From the NCBI GenBank assembly GCA_045604545.1, contig JAZUOG010000005.1:1-57048 (forward strand): a stretch of DNA of 57,048 nucleotides, in the 5' to 3' direction. Shown here in pieces: positions 35,549 through 44,016 of the stretch (position 1 is the stretch's first letter; each line of letters opens with the position of its first letter). Under the pieces are notes generated by a model that saw nothing but the letters and a program-made list of their open reading frames with translations, searched no databases and had not been told where the DNA came from. The position numbers were made by a program, and so were the translations under genes. The DNA comes from RGIG1959 sp045604545 (GTDB taxonomy: Bacteria > Bacillota > Clostridia > Oscillospirales > Acutalibacteraceae).

Positions 35549-37816
35549 TTATCCGATGAGGAACATGAGGATATCACGCGCATCCGCGGTGCTCACTTCG
35601 CCGTCGCCGTTGTAGTCAGCAAGAGAAATCTGGCTGTCATCAAACGCTTCGGTGCCGATGAGGTACAGCAGAATGGAACGGGAGTCGACCGTCGTCAGAT
35701 CGCCGCTGCCGTTCACGTCACCCTTGATCTGATCCGGATCGGGAGTGGGCGTGGGATCGGGCGTGGGCGTGGGATCGGGAGTCACACCGCCCGTGCAGCT
35801 GTCAGATTTCGACAGACCGTCACGGAACACCATCAAGCGGTCATTCTCCGCGATCTGGAGCGAGTTGACGATCACCTTACCGGCGCCGCCCACACGCACC
35901 TTTACAGACTTCAAGGTACTGATGTTGCCGGCGGGAACAACGTTGTTATAGGTGAAGCAGCTCTTCAGATCCAGACCTGCCGTTTGTTCGGCGGCGGGAA
36001 TGAAGTCGCCGTCAACAGCGGTGCAAAGTCCCGGCCACCAGTCGTCACGGAGCGAGAAGATGCGCTCACCGTCGGAGGTGGTGCAAAGAAGTTCGATGTC
36101 ATAGCGTACGCTTGCCGCCACACTCATGAGGAAGCGCGTGAACACGGTCACGTCGAATTCCTGATTCACATTGAACACCACATCGAAGCCCGCATCCGTA
36201 TCGGAAATAACCGTCAGCATGCCGTTGTGATATTCATAGCTGCCCGCTCTCGATTGTTCGGCAATGTCGAGTTTCGAGGGGATCATGAGGTTGATGTTGG
36301 TGTCGGCAGACAGCAGGTTGAAGCGGCTGTCGGTCACCTTGCCGCTCTCGTCGGCAAAGTAGAAATAATTGATGGTGATGGAGGAGGACGGCGCGATATA
36401 CACACGCACCATATCGATGCGGTAATCCTCGCTCGGCTTCCACCATTCCTTGATGTTGATCTCGAGTTGCTCCGTGCCGGTCATAAACGGCGCGGTATCG
36501 GCATGAACGAGCTGATCGCCCGAGTTGCAGTCGCGCATCATGAAATAACCGCTTCCGGCTTGCGTGATGCCGAAGTAATAGCCACTGCCGTAATTCGGCG
36601 TGATCATCAGGCTCATGTAAGGTGTTGTCGCCGTACCGAGTTGCAACGGCATCGAGAAATCGTAAGCCGCTGTGTCGGTCGTAGAGGAGTTGACGATGGT
36701 CATACTGCCTTCGCTGTTGACAGAGGTGGCAATTTCACCCCATGCCCCCTTGGAATCATATGCCAAAGCGTCAACGCCGATGTAATCACCGTAGTTGACG
36801 ATGCTTGCCCAGCCTTCGGTGCCGTCTTCCATCGTGAGCTTGCCCCAGTTGCCGTTGAGCTCCGTCACCTTGACGATGTCGCCGGGTTGCAGCGCGCCGA
36901 GAAGCTCATAGCTGGTGCCGGCACCGGTACGAACGTTCAGACCGTCGCTCGCGGTGACCTGATAGGTGCCGAGCTTTGCAGCAGTCGAGTCGTTGTCGCC
37001 CACAAACTGTGCGCCGTTGGCATATTGCTCCAGATAGCTCCAGAAGATCTGCCAGAAATAGCCGTCACGACCGTTGTGATACACACTCGCCTGCTTGAAG
37101 GTGTTGGTGGCGGGATCATAGGTTGCGCGCATCTGCATGGGGCAATCCTTACCGTAAGTACCGCCGCCGTAGCTCATGGAGTCCCAGTGCATCTTGACGC
37201 GGGTGGTGTAATCAAGACCCCAGCGCTGGCACAGCACCGCCGTCAGATAGGCGGCGTTCTTGACGGTCTGATGGAACTGGCTGTCCCACCACGCCATAAT
37301 AGCGGTACCATCGGTCCACTTCTCGCCGCCGAAGGTCTCGGTCGCGGGGAAGTTGTTGACCGCCAGCTCCAGACCGATGGAGTTGGAGTTGGAGGGTGCG
37401 CCGGTGTAAGAGGTGCCGACGTGCCAACCCTGACGGTTGTCGGCAAGCAGCTGATAAATGTCCTTGTCGCCGACCGTGTAGTGCCAGCAGGCGTTGGAGG
37501 CTGTCTTGCCGTAGTTGTGGTTCGCCTTCGCCGTCGAAGTGGACGGATAGGCACCCGTGCAGTGAATGGCGATGTATTTCGGCGTCATCGTTGCCGTCGG
37601 AGACAGCGATGTACTGCGCCAGTCGGTGTAGACAGGGACGTTGACGTCGGTGCCGGCACCGAGGGTGTAAGTCTGGTTGTTGGTTTTGCCGTTGGTGTCA
37701 GGCATGAGGTACACGCCCGCAGACGCGGTCTCGACCTCGCCGAACAACGAGATCGCCGGCGCGAAAGTGAGCACCATCGCCAGACACAGACAAACAGAGA
37801 GTATGCGTTTTAACAT
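35549..37816 (-). CDS. Secreted amidase with SH3 and dockerin domains
   Basis: 755 residues from the ATG 37814-37816. Signal peptide MLKRILSVCLCLAMVLTFAP. An Amidase_2 domain follows (~75-240) with H85 (YIAIHCTG), a HW pair and KDCPMQM as zinc ligands. A bacterial SH3 domain lies at ~285-340 (GLNVRTGAGTSYELLGAL, WGKLTMEDGTEGWASI). Then come beta-rich repeats, a (TPDP)-type linker and a C-terminal type I dockerin with two Ca-binding repeats (DVNGSGDLTTVDSRSI and DYNGDGEVSTADARDI). It would cut peptidoglycan while docked to a cohesin. Confidence 0.85.
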   Translation of the reverse strand: MLKRILSVCLCLAMVLTFAPAISLFGEVETASAGVYLMPDTNGKTNNQTYTLGAGTDVNVPVYTDWRSTSLSPTATMTPKYIAIHCTGAYPSTSTAKANHNYGKTASNACWHYTVGDKDIYQLLADNRQGWHVGTSYTGAPSNSNSIGLELAVNNFPATETFGGEKWTDGTAIMAWWDSQFHQTVKNAAYLTAVLCQRWGLDYTTRVKMHWDSMSYGGGTYGKDCPMQMRATYDPATNTFKQASVYHNGRDGYFWQIFWSYLEQYANGAQFVGDNDSTAAKLGTYQVTASDGLNVRTGAGTSYELLGALQPGDIVKVTELNGNWGKLTMEDGTEGWASIVNYGDYIGVDALAYDSKGAWGEIATSVNSEGSMTIVNSSTTDTAAYDFSMPLQLGTATTPYMSLMITPNYGSGYYFGITQAGSGYFMMRDCNSGDQLVHADTAPFMTGTEQLEINIKEWWKPSEDYRIDMVRVYIAPSSSITINYFYFADESGKVTDSRFNLLSADTNINLMIPSKLDIAEQSRAGSYEYHNGMLTVISDTDAGFDVVFNVNQEFDVTVFTRFLMSVAASVRYDIELLCTTSDGERIFSLRDDWWPGLCTAVDGDFIPAAEQTAGLDLKSCFTYNNVVPAGNISTLKSVKVRVGGAGKVIVNSLQIAENDRLMVFRDGLSKSDSCTGGVTPDPTPTPDPTPTPDPDQIKGDVNGSGDLTTVDSRSILLYLIGTEAFDDSQISLADYNGDGEVSTADARDILMFLIG

Positions 37817-37915
37817 GATCACGGATCCTTTCTTTCGTTCGTTTTCATCTTTTCAATCGGGTTTCATTCTTGTGATTGTCAAAAAGCGCAAGAATGCCGT
37901 TTTTCCCCTACTATC

Positions 37916-37944
37916 ATTATACACATCAAGTGGGAGACCGTCAA
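37916..37944 (-). promoter_or_regulatory. Promoter of the amidase-dockerin gene
   Basis: On the minus strand, TTGACG (37939-37944) and TATAAT (37916-37921), 17-bp spacer, ~95 bp upstream of the ATG. Confidence 0.8.
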
Positions 37945-38040
37945 GCGCTTCTTGTGTGATATGTTAATTTTTTTCTACTATGCGCACAATTTTCAGCGTT
38001 TTAAACAAAACGCAATTGGTCTATTTGGGGTCTTTCCACT

Positions 38041-38886
38041 TTAGCGTGCTGTCTTCCAAAAGATTCCTTCAACGGAAATCCGCGCCGTCACCGTTCCGTG
38101 AAGGTCGGTGCGATAGATGGTAACATCGCGAGACGTCAAAACGTTTATCACTTTTTCCGACGGATGCTCTTTCTCGTTATCGCGACCGCAGGAAATGAGC
38201 GCATACGAAGGCGATACTTTGTCAAAGAACAGATCGCACACCGAGCCCGCGGCACCGTGGTGAGGGATTTTCACAATATCCGCCTTCAGATCATATCCCG
38301 CATTTGCCAGATCTTCAAGGCGGTGCGTCGTCGCATCTCCCGTCATCAACAGGCGTTTCCCCGCAAAGGACACCATACACACCACCGAATAATCGTTCAA
38401 ATCCTCGTATTCGTTTGTGAGCGGATACACCGTGACAACAGCGCCGCCGAGCGGCATCACCGTCAGCGTTGACACATCTCTTGTCGCAACGTTTTTGTCA
38501 CGAACCGCCGCCGCAAAGCGCCGATGAAGAAGCGTGCTCTCCACCAGTTCCGAAGGCGGATCGATATACCACAGCTCACCGACTTCAACCGCGGACAGAA
38601 CCGCTTCCATTGCACCGATATGATCACCGTGAGGGTGTGTCATGACCAGATAGTCCAAGCGTTCGATACGGTTTTCGGTAAGAAAGGCAACGATGCGTTC
38701 CTTGCTTTCGGGGAGACCGGCATCGATCAGCATGGAGTTGTCTCCTTGGGTGAGCAAACAACAATCCGCATCTCCGACATCCATCATATGAACTGTCAAC
38801 GTATGATGATCAACAGAATCTCCATGACACCCGCTCATACAGATAAGCATCATCACACACAGCAACAACCGTACCACACGACGCAT
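38041..38886 (-). CDS. ComEC/Rec2-like metallo-beta-lactamase-fold lipoprotein
   Basis: 281 residues. A lipoprotein signal (LICMSGC) leads to a metallo-beta-lactamase-fold domain with THPHGDHIGAM (the HxHxDH metal motif), MTGDATTHRLE and KIPHHGAAGS. This is the ComEC/Rec2-related soluble nuclease-like group found as secreted stand-alone proteins. It could hydrolyse extracellular nucleic acid or phosphodiesters. It is not linked to competence genes here. Confidence 0.75.
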   Translation of the reverse strand: MRRVVRLLLCVMMLICMSGCHGDSVDHHTLTVHMMDVGDADCCLLTQGDNSMLIDAGLPESKERIVAFLTENRIERLDYLVMTHPHGDHIGAMEAVLSAVEVGELWYIDPPSELVESTLLHRRFAAAVRDKNVATRDVSTLTVMPLGGAVVTVYPLTNEYEDLNDYSVVCMVSFAGKRLLMTGDATTHRLEDLANAGYDLKADIVKIPHHGAAGSVCDLFFDKVSPSYALISCGRDNEKEHPSEKVINVLTSRDVTIYRTDLHGTVTARISVEGIFWKTAR

Positions 38887-38907
38887 TCCCTCACCTCCTT
38901 TTCATTC

Positions 38908-38936
38908 AGTATAACGGTTTCGACATTTTTCGTCAA
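38908..38936 (-). promoter_or_regulatory. Promoter of the 38041-38886 gene
   Basis: On the minus strand, TTGACG (38931-38936) and TATACT (38908-38913), 17-bp spacer; AAAGGAGG follows. Confidence 0.8.
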
Positions 38937-38944
38937 CCGAGCAC

Positions 38945-38978
38945 AAAAAAACTCCCGCTCTTCCGAGCGGCAGTTTTT
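38945..38978 (-). terminator. gap terminator
   Basis: ACTCCCGCTC and GAGCGGCAGT form a hairpin (one mismatch) with a TTCC loop, flanked by seven A on the left and five T on the right, so it works on either strand. Confidence 0.85.
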
Positions 38979-38994
38979 GGTTGAGTTGTGAGAA

Positions 38995-40008
38995 TTACAG
39001 CTCAGCGAAGTACTTGATGGTACGGACCATCTGGCTGGTGTAGCTGTTCTCGTTGTCGTACCAGGACACGACCTGCACCTGATAGGTGTCGTCGTCGATC
39101 TTCGCGACCATGGTCTGAGTCGCATCGAACAGCGAGCCGTAGGTGATGCCGATCACGTCAGAGGACACGAGCTGCTCCTCGGTGTAACCGAAGGAAGCGG
39201 AAGAAGCGGCCTTCATCGCGGCGTTGATGCCTTCCTTGGTGATGTCCTTGCCCTTCACGACAGCCACGAGCAGGGTGGTGGAGCCGGTCGGCACGGGCAC
39301 ACGCTGAGCGGAGCCGATGAGTTTGCCGTTCAGTTCGGGGATAACCAGACCGATCGCCTTCGCAGCGCCGGTGGAGTTGGGAACGATGTTGACAGCGGCG
39401 GCACGAGCGCGGCGCAGGTCACCCTTGCGGTGCGGGCCGTCGAGAACCATCTGATCACCGGTGTAAGCATGAACGGTGGTCATGATGCCGCTCTGAATGG
39501 GAGCGTAGTCGTTGAGAGCCTTCGCCATGGGAGCGAGGCAGTTGGTGGTGCAGGAAGCAGCGGAGATGACAGCGTCATCAGCGCCGAGTTCCTTCTCGTT
39601 GACGCCGAAGACGATGGTCTTCAGGTCGTTGCCGGCAGGAGCGGAGATAACGACTTTCTTCGCGCCTGCTTCGAGGTGAGCGGAAGCCTTATCCTTGGAG
39701 CAGTAGAAACCGGTGCACTCGAGAACGATTTCGACACCCAGCTCACCCCAGGGGATGTTCTTCGCGTCTTTCTCAGCATAGATGGTGATCTCTTTGCCGT
39801 CGACAACGATGGAGTTCTCCTTCGCCTCGACTTTGTCAGCCAGAGCGTAGCGGCCCTGAGCAGAGTCATACTTCAGCAGATGAGCGAGCTTTTTCGCATC
39901 GGTCAGGTCGTTGATCGCAACAACCTCATAACCTTCCGCGCCGAACATCTGACGGAACGCCAGACGGCCGATGCGGCCGAAACCATTAATACCAACTTTG
40001 ATTGCCAT
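38995..40008 (-). CDS. gap: Glyceraldehyde-3-phosphate dehydrogenase
   Basis: 337 residues, the glycolytic NAD-dependent enzyme. Rossmann start KVGINGFGRIGR, catalytic cysteine in SAASCTTNCLAP, NIVPNSTGAAKAIG and the C-terminal WYDNENSYTSQMV are all present. Start behind AGGAGG. Monocistronic: a TTGAAA-17-TAGAAT promoter upstream and a strong terminator downstream. Confidence 0.97.
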   Translation of the reverse strand: MAIKVGINGFGRIGRLAFRQMFGAEGYEVVAINDLTDAKKLAHLLKYDSAQGRYALADKVEAKENSIVVDGKEITIYAEKDAKNIPWGELGVEIVLECTGFYCSKDKASAHLEAGAKKVVISAPAGNDLKTIVFGVNEKELGADDAVISAASCTTNCLAPMAKALNDYAPIQSGIMTTVHAYTGDQMVLDGPHRKGDLRRARAAAVNIVPNSTGAAKAIGLVIPELNGKLIGSAQRVPVPTGSTTLLVAVVKGKDITKEGINAAMKAASSASFGYTEEQLVSSDVIGITYGSLFDATQTMVAKIDDDTYQVQVVSWYDNENSYTSQMVRTIKYFAEL

Positions 40009-40040
40009 AATGAAAAACCTCCTAAATAGATTTCCCTTAT

Positions 40041-40069
40041 ATTCTAGCCTATTTTTTCGAATTTTTCAA
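40041..40069 (-). promoter_or_regulatory. gap promoter
   Basis: On the minus strand, TTGAAA (40064-40069) and TAGAAT (40041-40046) with a 17-bp spacer. Confidence 0.8.
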
Positions 40070-40160
40070 GTGCTTTGATAAATATTTAACGCAAAATTGT
40101 CATTTTTTTCTTATTGACTATAAATTCCATCGATTTTCTTCTGTTTTTGGCGACTTTTTG

Positions 40161-40189
40161 TTGCGCGAGTTCCCAAAATACGCTATACT
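40161..40189 (+). promoter_or_regulatory. rpe promoter
   Basis: TTGCGC (40161-40166) and TATACT (40184-40189), 17-bp spacer. The same -35/-10 pair is found before recG. Confidence 0.75.
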
Positions 40190-40236
40190 GTGTATATTCC
40201 GAATACCATTTCCCCTTTGAAAGGACGGTTTTGTAT

Positions 40237-40881
40237 ATGAAGGTCTCTCCTTCCATTCTGACCTGCGACTTCGCTCACATGGCGGACGCTGTCACTCTTT
40301 GCGAAACAAGCGGTGCCGACTGGCTTCATCTCGATGTGATGGACGGACAGTTTGTCCCCAATCTGAGCTTCGGTCCCCCCGTCATTGCGTCGCTTCGCCC
40401 GCTCACCGAGATGTTCTTTGACGTTCACCTGATGATGGAGCGTCCCGACCTGCTCATTGATGCCTTCGCCAAAGCGGGCGCCGATCTTATCAACTTCCAC
40501 GTCGAATGCGATGCCGACATCGATGCGACCATTGATCGCATTCGCGCTCTCGGCAAGCAGGTCGGTCTGACCGTCAAGCCGAACACCCCTGCCAAAGCGG
40601 TGTTTCCCTACCTTGACAAACTCGATATGGTGCTTGTGATGACGGTCGAACCCGGTTTCGGCGGACAATCCTTCATGGGCGATATGCTCCCGAAGATCAA
40701 AGAAATCAAAGACGAAGCCGCCCGCATCGGACACCCCGTGCTTGTGCAGCTTGACGGCGGTGTGGGTGCCGGTAATGCCGCCCTGTGCGCGCAAAGCGGC
40801 GCGGACGTCGTTGTCATGGGCAGTGCCGTGTTCAACGCCGAGGATCCCAAAGCGCTCGTCTCCATGGTGCAGACGCTGTAA
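40237..40881 (+). CDS. rpe: Ribulose-phosphate 3-epimerase
   Basis: 214 residues from ATG 40237 after GAAAGGA. TIM barrel with PSILTCDFAHM, HLDVMDGQFVPNLSFGPPV (shortened), HLMMERPD, MTVEPGFGGQSF and DGGVGAGN, which hold the metal and phosphate ligands. It interconverts ribulose 5-phosphate and xylulose 5-phosphate in the pentose phosphate pathway. Followed after 18 bp by the GtrA-type gene. Confidence 0.96.
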   Translation: MKVSPSILTCDFAHMADAVTLCETSGADWLHLDVMDGQFVPNLSFGPPVIASLRPLTEMFFDVHLMMERPDLLIDAFAKAGADLINFHVECDADIDATIDRIRALGKQVGLTVKPNTPAKAVFPYLDKLDMVLVMTVEPGFGGQSFMGDMLPKIKEIKDEAARIGHPVLVQLDGGVGAGNAALCAQSGADVVVMGSAVFNAEDPKALVSMVQTL

Positions 40882-40899
40882 AAAAGGAAGGTGTTCCCA

Positions 40900-41682
40900 A
40901 TGAAGCCTGTCAAATCCTCTGTAGCAAGTGTTCTGTGGAGTCTCGGTGCTGTCCTCGCGACAGCGGCACTCATCTGGTTCTTCTGTGATCCCACCATCAC
41001 CGATGCCCTGCTTTCATTGCTTCTCCCCGGTATGGCGGACGCTCTTAGCGGCTCGACGATCGTCCACGCCGGATATATTCTCGGCACGTCGGGACTGGGC
41101 GCATTGTGCGTGTGCTTTGCCGCCAAAAAGCGTATTTGGAGCGGACTGCCGCACATCGGTGTGTTGTGCGTTGTCACCGCCGCCGTCTTCCCCGACGAAC
41201 TGTTCTCACTGATTTTTGTCGTTGTCGGCGGTTTGCTCGGCTCCCTTGTTCTTCCGCTGTATGATCTGCTTGCGAAAAAACTCCCGAAGGTGTTCAACCG
41301 CGAGACCGTCAGCTATATCGTGTTCGGTGTGCTGACAACGGTGGTCAGCTTCGTGTCGCAGATGCTGTTCGCTTCCCTCGGCACACCCGCATGGGTCAAC
41401 ACCATCGGCAGTTGGATCTGCGCGGTCATCTTCGCCTATGTTGTCAACAAGCTGTTTGTGTTTGAAAGCCATACCGACACAATGAAAGCGTTTTGGCGTG
41501 AGCTCGGTCTGTTCTTCGCCGCGCGTCTGGCTTCCCTCGGCATGGAGCTTGTCTTCATGGTGATCACGGTCGACATTCTCGATTTCTCAGAGGCGGTGTG
41601 CAAGCTGATCGCGCAGGTGTTTATCCTCATCGCCAACTATGTTTTCAGCAAGCTGTTCATCTTCCGCAAAAACGACGAGTAA
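40900..41682 (+). CDS. GtrA-family membrane protein with extra N-terminal helices
   Basis: 260 residues from ATG 40900. The N-terminal ~130 residues contain four hydrophobic helices. The C-terminal ~130 residues are a GtrA domain with four helices (SYIVFGVLTTVVSFVSQML, YVVNKLFVFES, ANYVFSKLFIFRKND). GtrA proteins are linked to transfer of lipid-linked sugars or teichoic-acid decoration. GtrA proteins are often ~130 residues, so this is an extended form. Confidence 0.8.
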   Translation: MKPVKSSVASVLWSLGAVLATAALIWFFCDPTITDALLSLLLPGMADALSGSTIVHAGYILGTSGLGALCVCFAAKKRIWSGLPHIGVLCVVTAAVFPDELFSLIFVVVGGLLGSLVLPLYDLLAKKLPKVFNRETVSYIVFGVLTTVVSFVSQMLFASLGTPAWVNTIGSWICAVIFAYVVNKLFVFESHTDTMKAFWRELGLFFAARLASLGMELVFMVITVDILDFSEAVCKLIAQVFILIANYVFSKLFIFRKNDE

Positions 41683-41732
41683 ATCCCCTTCATTCCGCGC
41701 ACACTTTTTATAAAAAGGAGTGTGTGGATATT

Positions 41733-42089
41733 ATGAAACGAACAATCTATATCGCCATCGGTGCCGCGGCAGGCTGTGTGAACGGTCTGTTCGGTGCCGG
41801 TGGCGGTTTGCTTTTGGTGCCGTTGTTTGCGGGGGTATGTACGTTACCGCCGAAAACAGCATTTGCCACCTCGTTGTCGGTGACGTTGCCGCTGTCGGCG
41901 GTATCGCTTGTTATCTACTGGTGGCGCGGCGGTGTGGATTTTCCCGCCGCCCTGCCCTATCTGATCGGCGGTGTTGTCGGCGGTATCCTCGGCGGACTGT
42001 TCATGAAACGCATCCATATCAAGTGGCTTCGCGCTTTGCTTGCCGCCTTTCTGCTTTACGGCGGTGTGAAGGCGGTGATGCTGTGGTGA
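41733..42089 (+). CDS. TSUP (TauE/SafE) half-transporter, first half
   Basis: 118 residues from ATG 41733 behind AAGGAG. It has four hydrophobic segments and the TSUP start motif AAAGCVNGLFGAGGGLLLVP. Full TSUP transporters are ~250 residues with two such halves. Here each half is a separate gene, overlapping by three bases. Likely anion or organosulfur export as a heterodimer. Confidence 0.8.
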   Translation: MKRTIYIAIGAAAGCVNGLFGAGGGLLLVPLFAGVCTLPPKTAFATSLSVTLPLSAVSLVIYWWRGGVDFPAALPYLIGGVVGGILGGLFMKRIHIKWLRALLAAFLLYGGVKAVMLW

Positions 42090-42463
42090 TGTGGATACTC
42101 GCCGCACTCGTCGGCACTGTCACCGGCATTCTCAGCGGCATGGGCATCGGCGGCGGGACACTGCTGGTGCTGTATCTCACCGCCGTTCTCGATGTCGCAC
42201 CATCGGCGGCGGCAGGCATCAACCTGCTCTACTTTCTCGGCTGTGCACCGCCGTCGCTCTGGTTTCACGCCCGCGGTGGACTGATCGACAAACAAGCGGC
42301 GTTGTACGCCGCTCTCGGCGGTGTGATCACCGCCGCCGTGACGGCATGGCTCGTTCCCGATTCCTCCCCCGACTGGTTACGCCGCTGTTTCGGCGTGTTG
42401 CTCCTGATCGTCGGCATCAAAGAGGTATTCACCCTCTTTCACACCGAAAAGAAAAGCGGCTGA
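42089..42463 (+). CDS. TSUP half-transporter, second half
   Basis: 124 residues from ATG 42089 (TGATG overlap with the first half). VGTVTGILSGMGIGGGTLLV is the second-half TSUP motif; four hydrophobic segments follow. Its 3' end overlaps the convergent dpaB coding region by 25 bp. Confidence 0.8.
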   Translation: MWILAALVGTVTGILSGMGIGGGTLLVLYLTAVLDVAPSAAAGINLLYFLGCAPPSLWFHARGGLIDKQAALYAALGGVITAAVTAWLVPDSSPDWLRRCFGVLLLIVGIKEVFTLFHTEKKSG

Positions 42464-43014
42464 ATCTGCATTCCCGCCATCGCGCAGGCAATGGTGTCAT
42501 CGATGCGCGAAAAATCCGCCACCAACGAGTTCGGCTTGTTGACGACGTCGTCCTGCGCCATCGGCACAAAAAACAGGTGCTTCATATTTTTCAGCAACGC
42601 GATACTGCGATAAGACCCGCCCAGCGCATCGTTGGTCGACACCGCCAGCACTACGGGGCGACTGCGTCGAAGATGGCTTTTGACAGCAAGCGTGACGGGC
42701 GTGTCGCTGATGCCGTTTGCCAGCTTGCCGAGGGTGCTCCCCGTGCAGGGGGCAACCACCAGTACGTCAAACCACCCCTTCGGACCGATCGGCTCCACAG
42801 CGGGAAGCGTTGTCAACGCCTGCCGTCCCGTCAGCTCCTCAAATCGTTCGCGCCATTCCTGTGCCCTGCCGAACCGCGTGTCGGTGGAGGCGGCGTGAAA
42901 GGACAAAATCGGTGTCACCTGTACCCCTTCGGCCACCATGTGCCGCATCTGCTCAAAACTGCGTTCGAATGTGCAGAACGATCCGCAAAGACAATAGCCG
43001 ACCTTCAGTTCCAT
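42439..43014 (-). CDS. dpaB: Dipicolinate synthase subunit B
   Basis: 191 residues, a flavoprotein-fold subunit with GYCLCGSFCTF, PCTGSTLGKLANGISDTPV (a flavin-binding stretch) and AQDDVVNKPNSLVADF. With DpaA it makes dipicolinic acid in the mother cell for the spore core. It follows dpaA by one base. Confidence 0.93.
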   Translation of the reverse strand: MELKVGYCLCGSFCTFERSFEQMRHMVAEGVQVTPILSFHAASTDTRFGRAQEWRERFEELTGRQALTTLPAVEPIGPKGWFDVLVVAPCTGSTLGKLANGISDTPVTLAVKSHLRRSRPVVLAVSTNDALGGSYRSIALLKNMKHLFFVPMAQDDVVNKPNSLVADFSRIDDTIACAMAGMQIQPLFFSV

Positions 43015-43015
43015 C

Positions 43016-43885
43016 TCACTCCACCTCCTCGAGAATATTCATCACCGTGTCGCCGATGATGGCGGCGGCCGTCTTCGGCGCGACACGTCCGGGAAGCGAC
43101 AACGCCCAGATCGTTTTCAGATGAAGCCCCGCCGCGGCGGTGAAATCCACACCACCCGGACGGGACGCGAGATCGATCACCAGCGTGCGCTTGTCAAAGC
43201 CTGCCAGCACACGCCCGTCAAGCAACATGGTCGGCACGGTGTTGAACACGGCATCCATCGCCTCGCAACGCAGCAGTTCATCGGTGTGGATCGCACGGCA
43301 ACCGTCCGCAATCGCCCATGCCCGCGCTTCACAGCGACGCGCCGCCACCGTCACCTGCGCCCCCAGAGCCACCAGCATACGCGCAAGCACCTTGCCGATG
43401 CGTCCGTACCCGACAACCAGACATCGCGCCCCGTTGATGGTCACGGGCAGTTCCTCCATGGCGAGCTGCAAAGCCCCTTCTGCCGTCGGAACGGCATTCG
43501 CGACACTGAGTTCCTCCCGCTGTAAATAATCAAACGACACGATATCCCGTCTGTCAAACGCCGCCGTGATCTCCTCGCTGATACCGCCACCGAACACAAG
43601 CTGATCGGGGCCGATCGCCGCATAGATCTGTTCAAGCGGTATACACAGCCGTGAGTACGGTGCCTGAACGGTTTTGCCGTCGGTCGACACCGGCATCGGC
43701 AGGATCACCACATCCGACAGTGCGATGGCCTGCGATACATCGGTACAGCCCGCCACACACGGCGGCAGGTCGGTGTTGTCAAAACCGACCGCAATGGTTT
43801 TACATCCGCTATCCGCCAGTTGCCCTGCCAGATATACATAACGAAGATCTCCGCCGACAACGGCGAAGGTTTCCGGTTTAAGCAT
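43016..43885 (-). CDS. dpaA: Dipicolinate synthase subunit A
   Basis: 289 residues. A Rossmann-type dehydrogenase: FAVVGGDLRYVYLAGQLADSG (shortened) at the start and a second nucleotide-binding motif CLVVGYGRIGKVLARML. The second of two adjacent ATGs is used, after GGGGGG. It marks the organism as a spore-former. The upstream region carries a sigma-K-like promoter (43932-43958). Confidence 0.93.
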   Translation of the reverse strand: MLKPETFAVVGGDLRYVYLAGQLADSGCKTIAVGFDNTDLPPCVAGCTDVSQAIALSDVVILPMPVSTDGKTVQAPYSRLCIPLEQIYAAIGPDQLVFGGGISEEITAAFDRRDIVSFDYLQREELSVANAVPTAEGALQLAMEELPVTINGARCLVVGYGRIGKVLARMLVALGAQVTVAARRCEARAWAIADGCRAIHTDELLRCEAMDAVFNTVPTMLLDGRVLAGFDKRTLVIDLASRPGGVDFTAAAGLHLKTIWALSLPGRVAPKTAAAIIGDTVMNILEEVE

Positions 43886-43931
43886 CATTTATTCCCCCCG
43901 TCGGGCATCACTCCCTTAAATTGACATTCCC

Positions 43932-43958
43932 ATTGTATGATTGTTCCGAACGGAAGGT
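43932..43958 (-). promoter_or_regulatory. Sigma-K-like promoter of dpaAB
   Basis: On the minus strand, AC (43957-43958), a 17-bp gap and CATACAAT (43932-43939) fit the mother-cell sigma-K pattern (AC ... CATANNNT), as expected for dipicolinate synthesis. CATACAAT also suits sigma-E. Confidence 0.55.
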
Positions 43959-43966
43959 GAAGAAAA

Positions 43967-44002
43967 AGAGACTGTCGTGTTGTGCGAACACGACAGTCTC
44001 TT
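43967..44002 (-). terminator. fakA terminator
   Basis: AGAGACTGTCGTGTT pairs perfectly with AACACGACAGTCTCT, with TTTTTCTT following on the minus strand. Confidence 0.9.
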
Positions 44003-44016
44003 CTGAGAGTTGGATT

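Noticed and set aside
35417..37813. A ~800-codon plus-strand frame opposite the amidase-dockerin gene
   Set aside because: It runs antisense through clear amidase, SH3 and dockerin domains and has no credible start.
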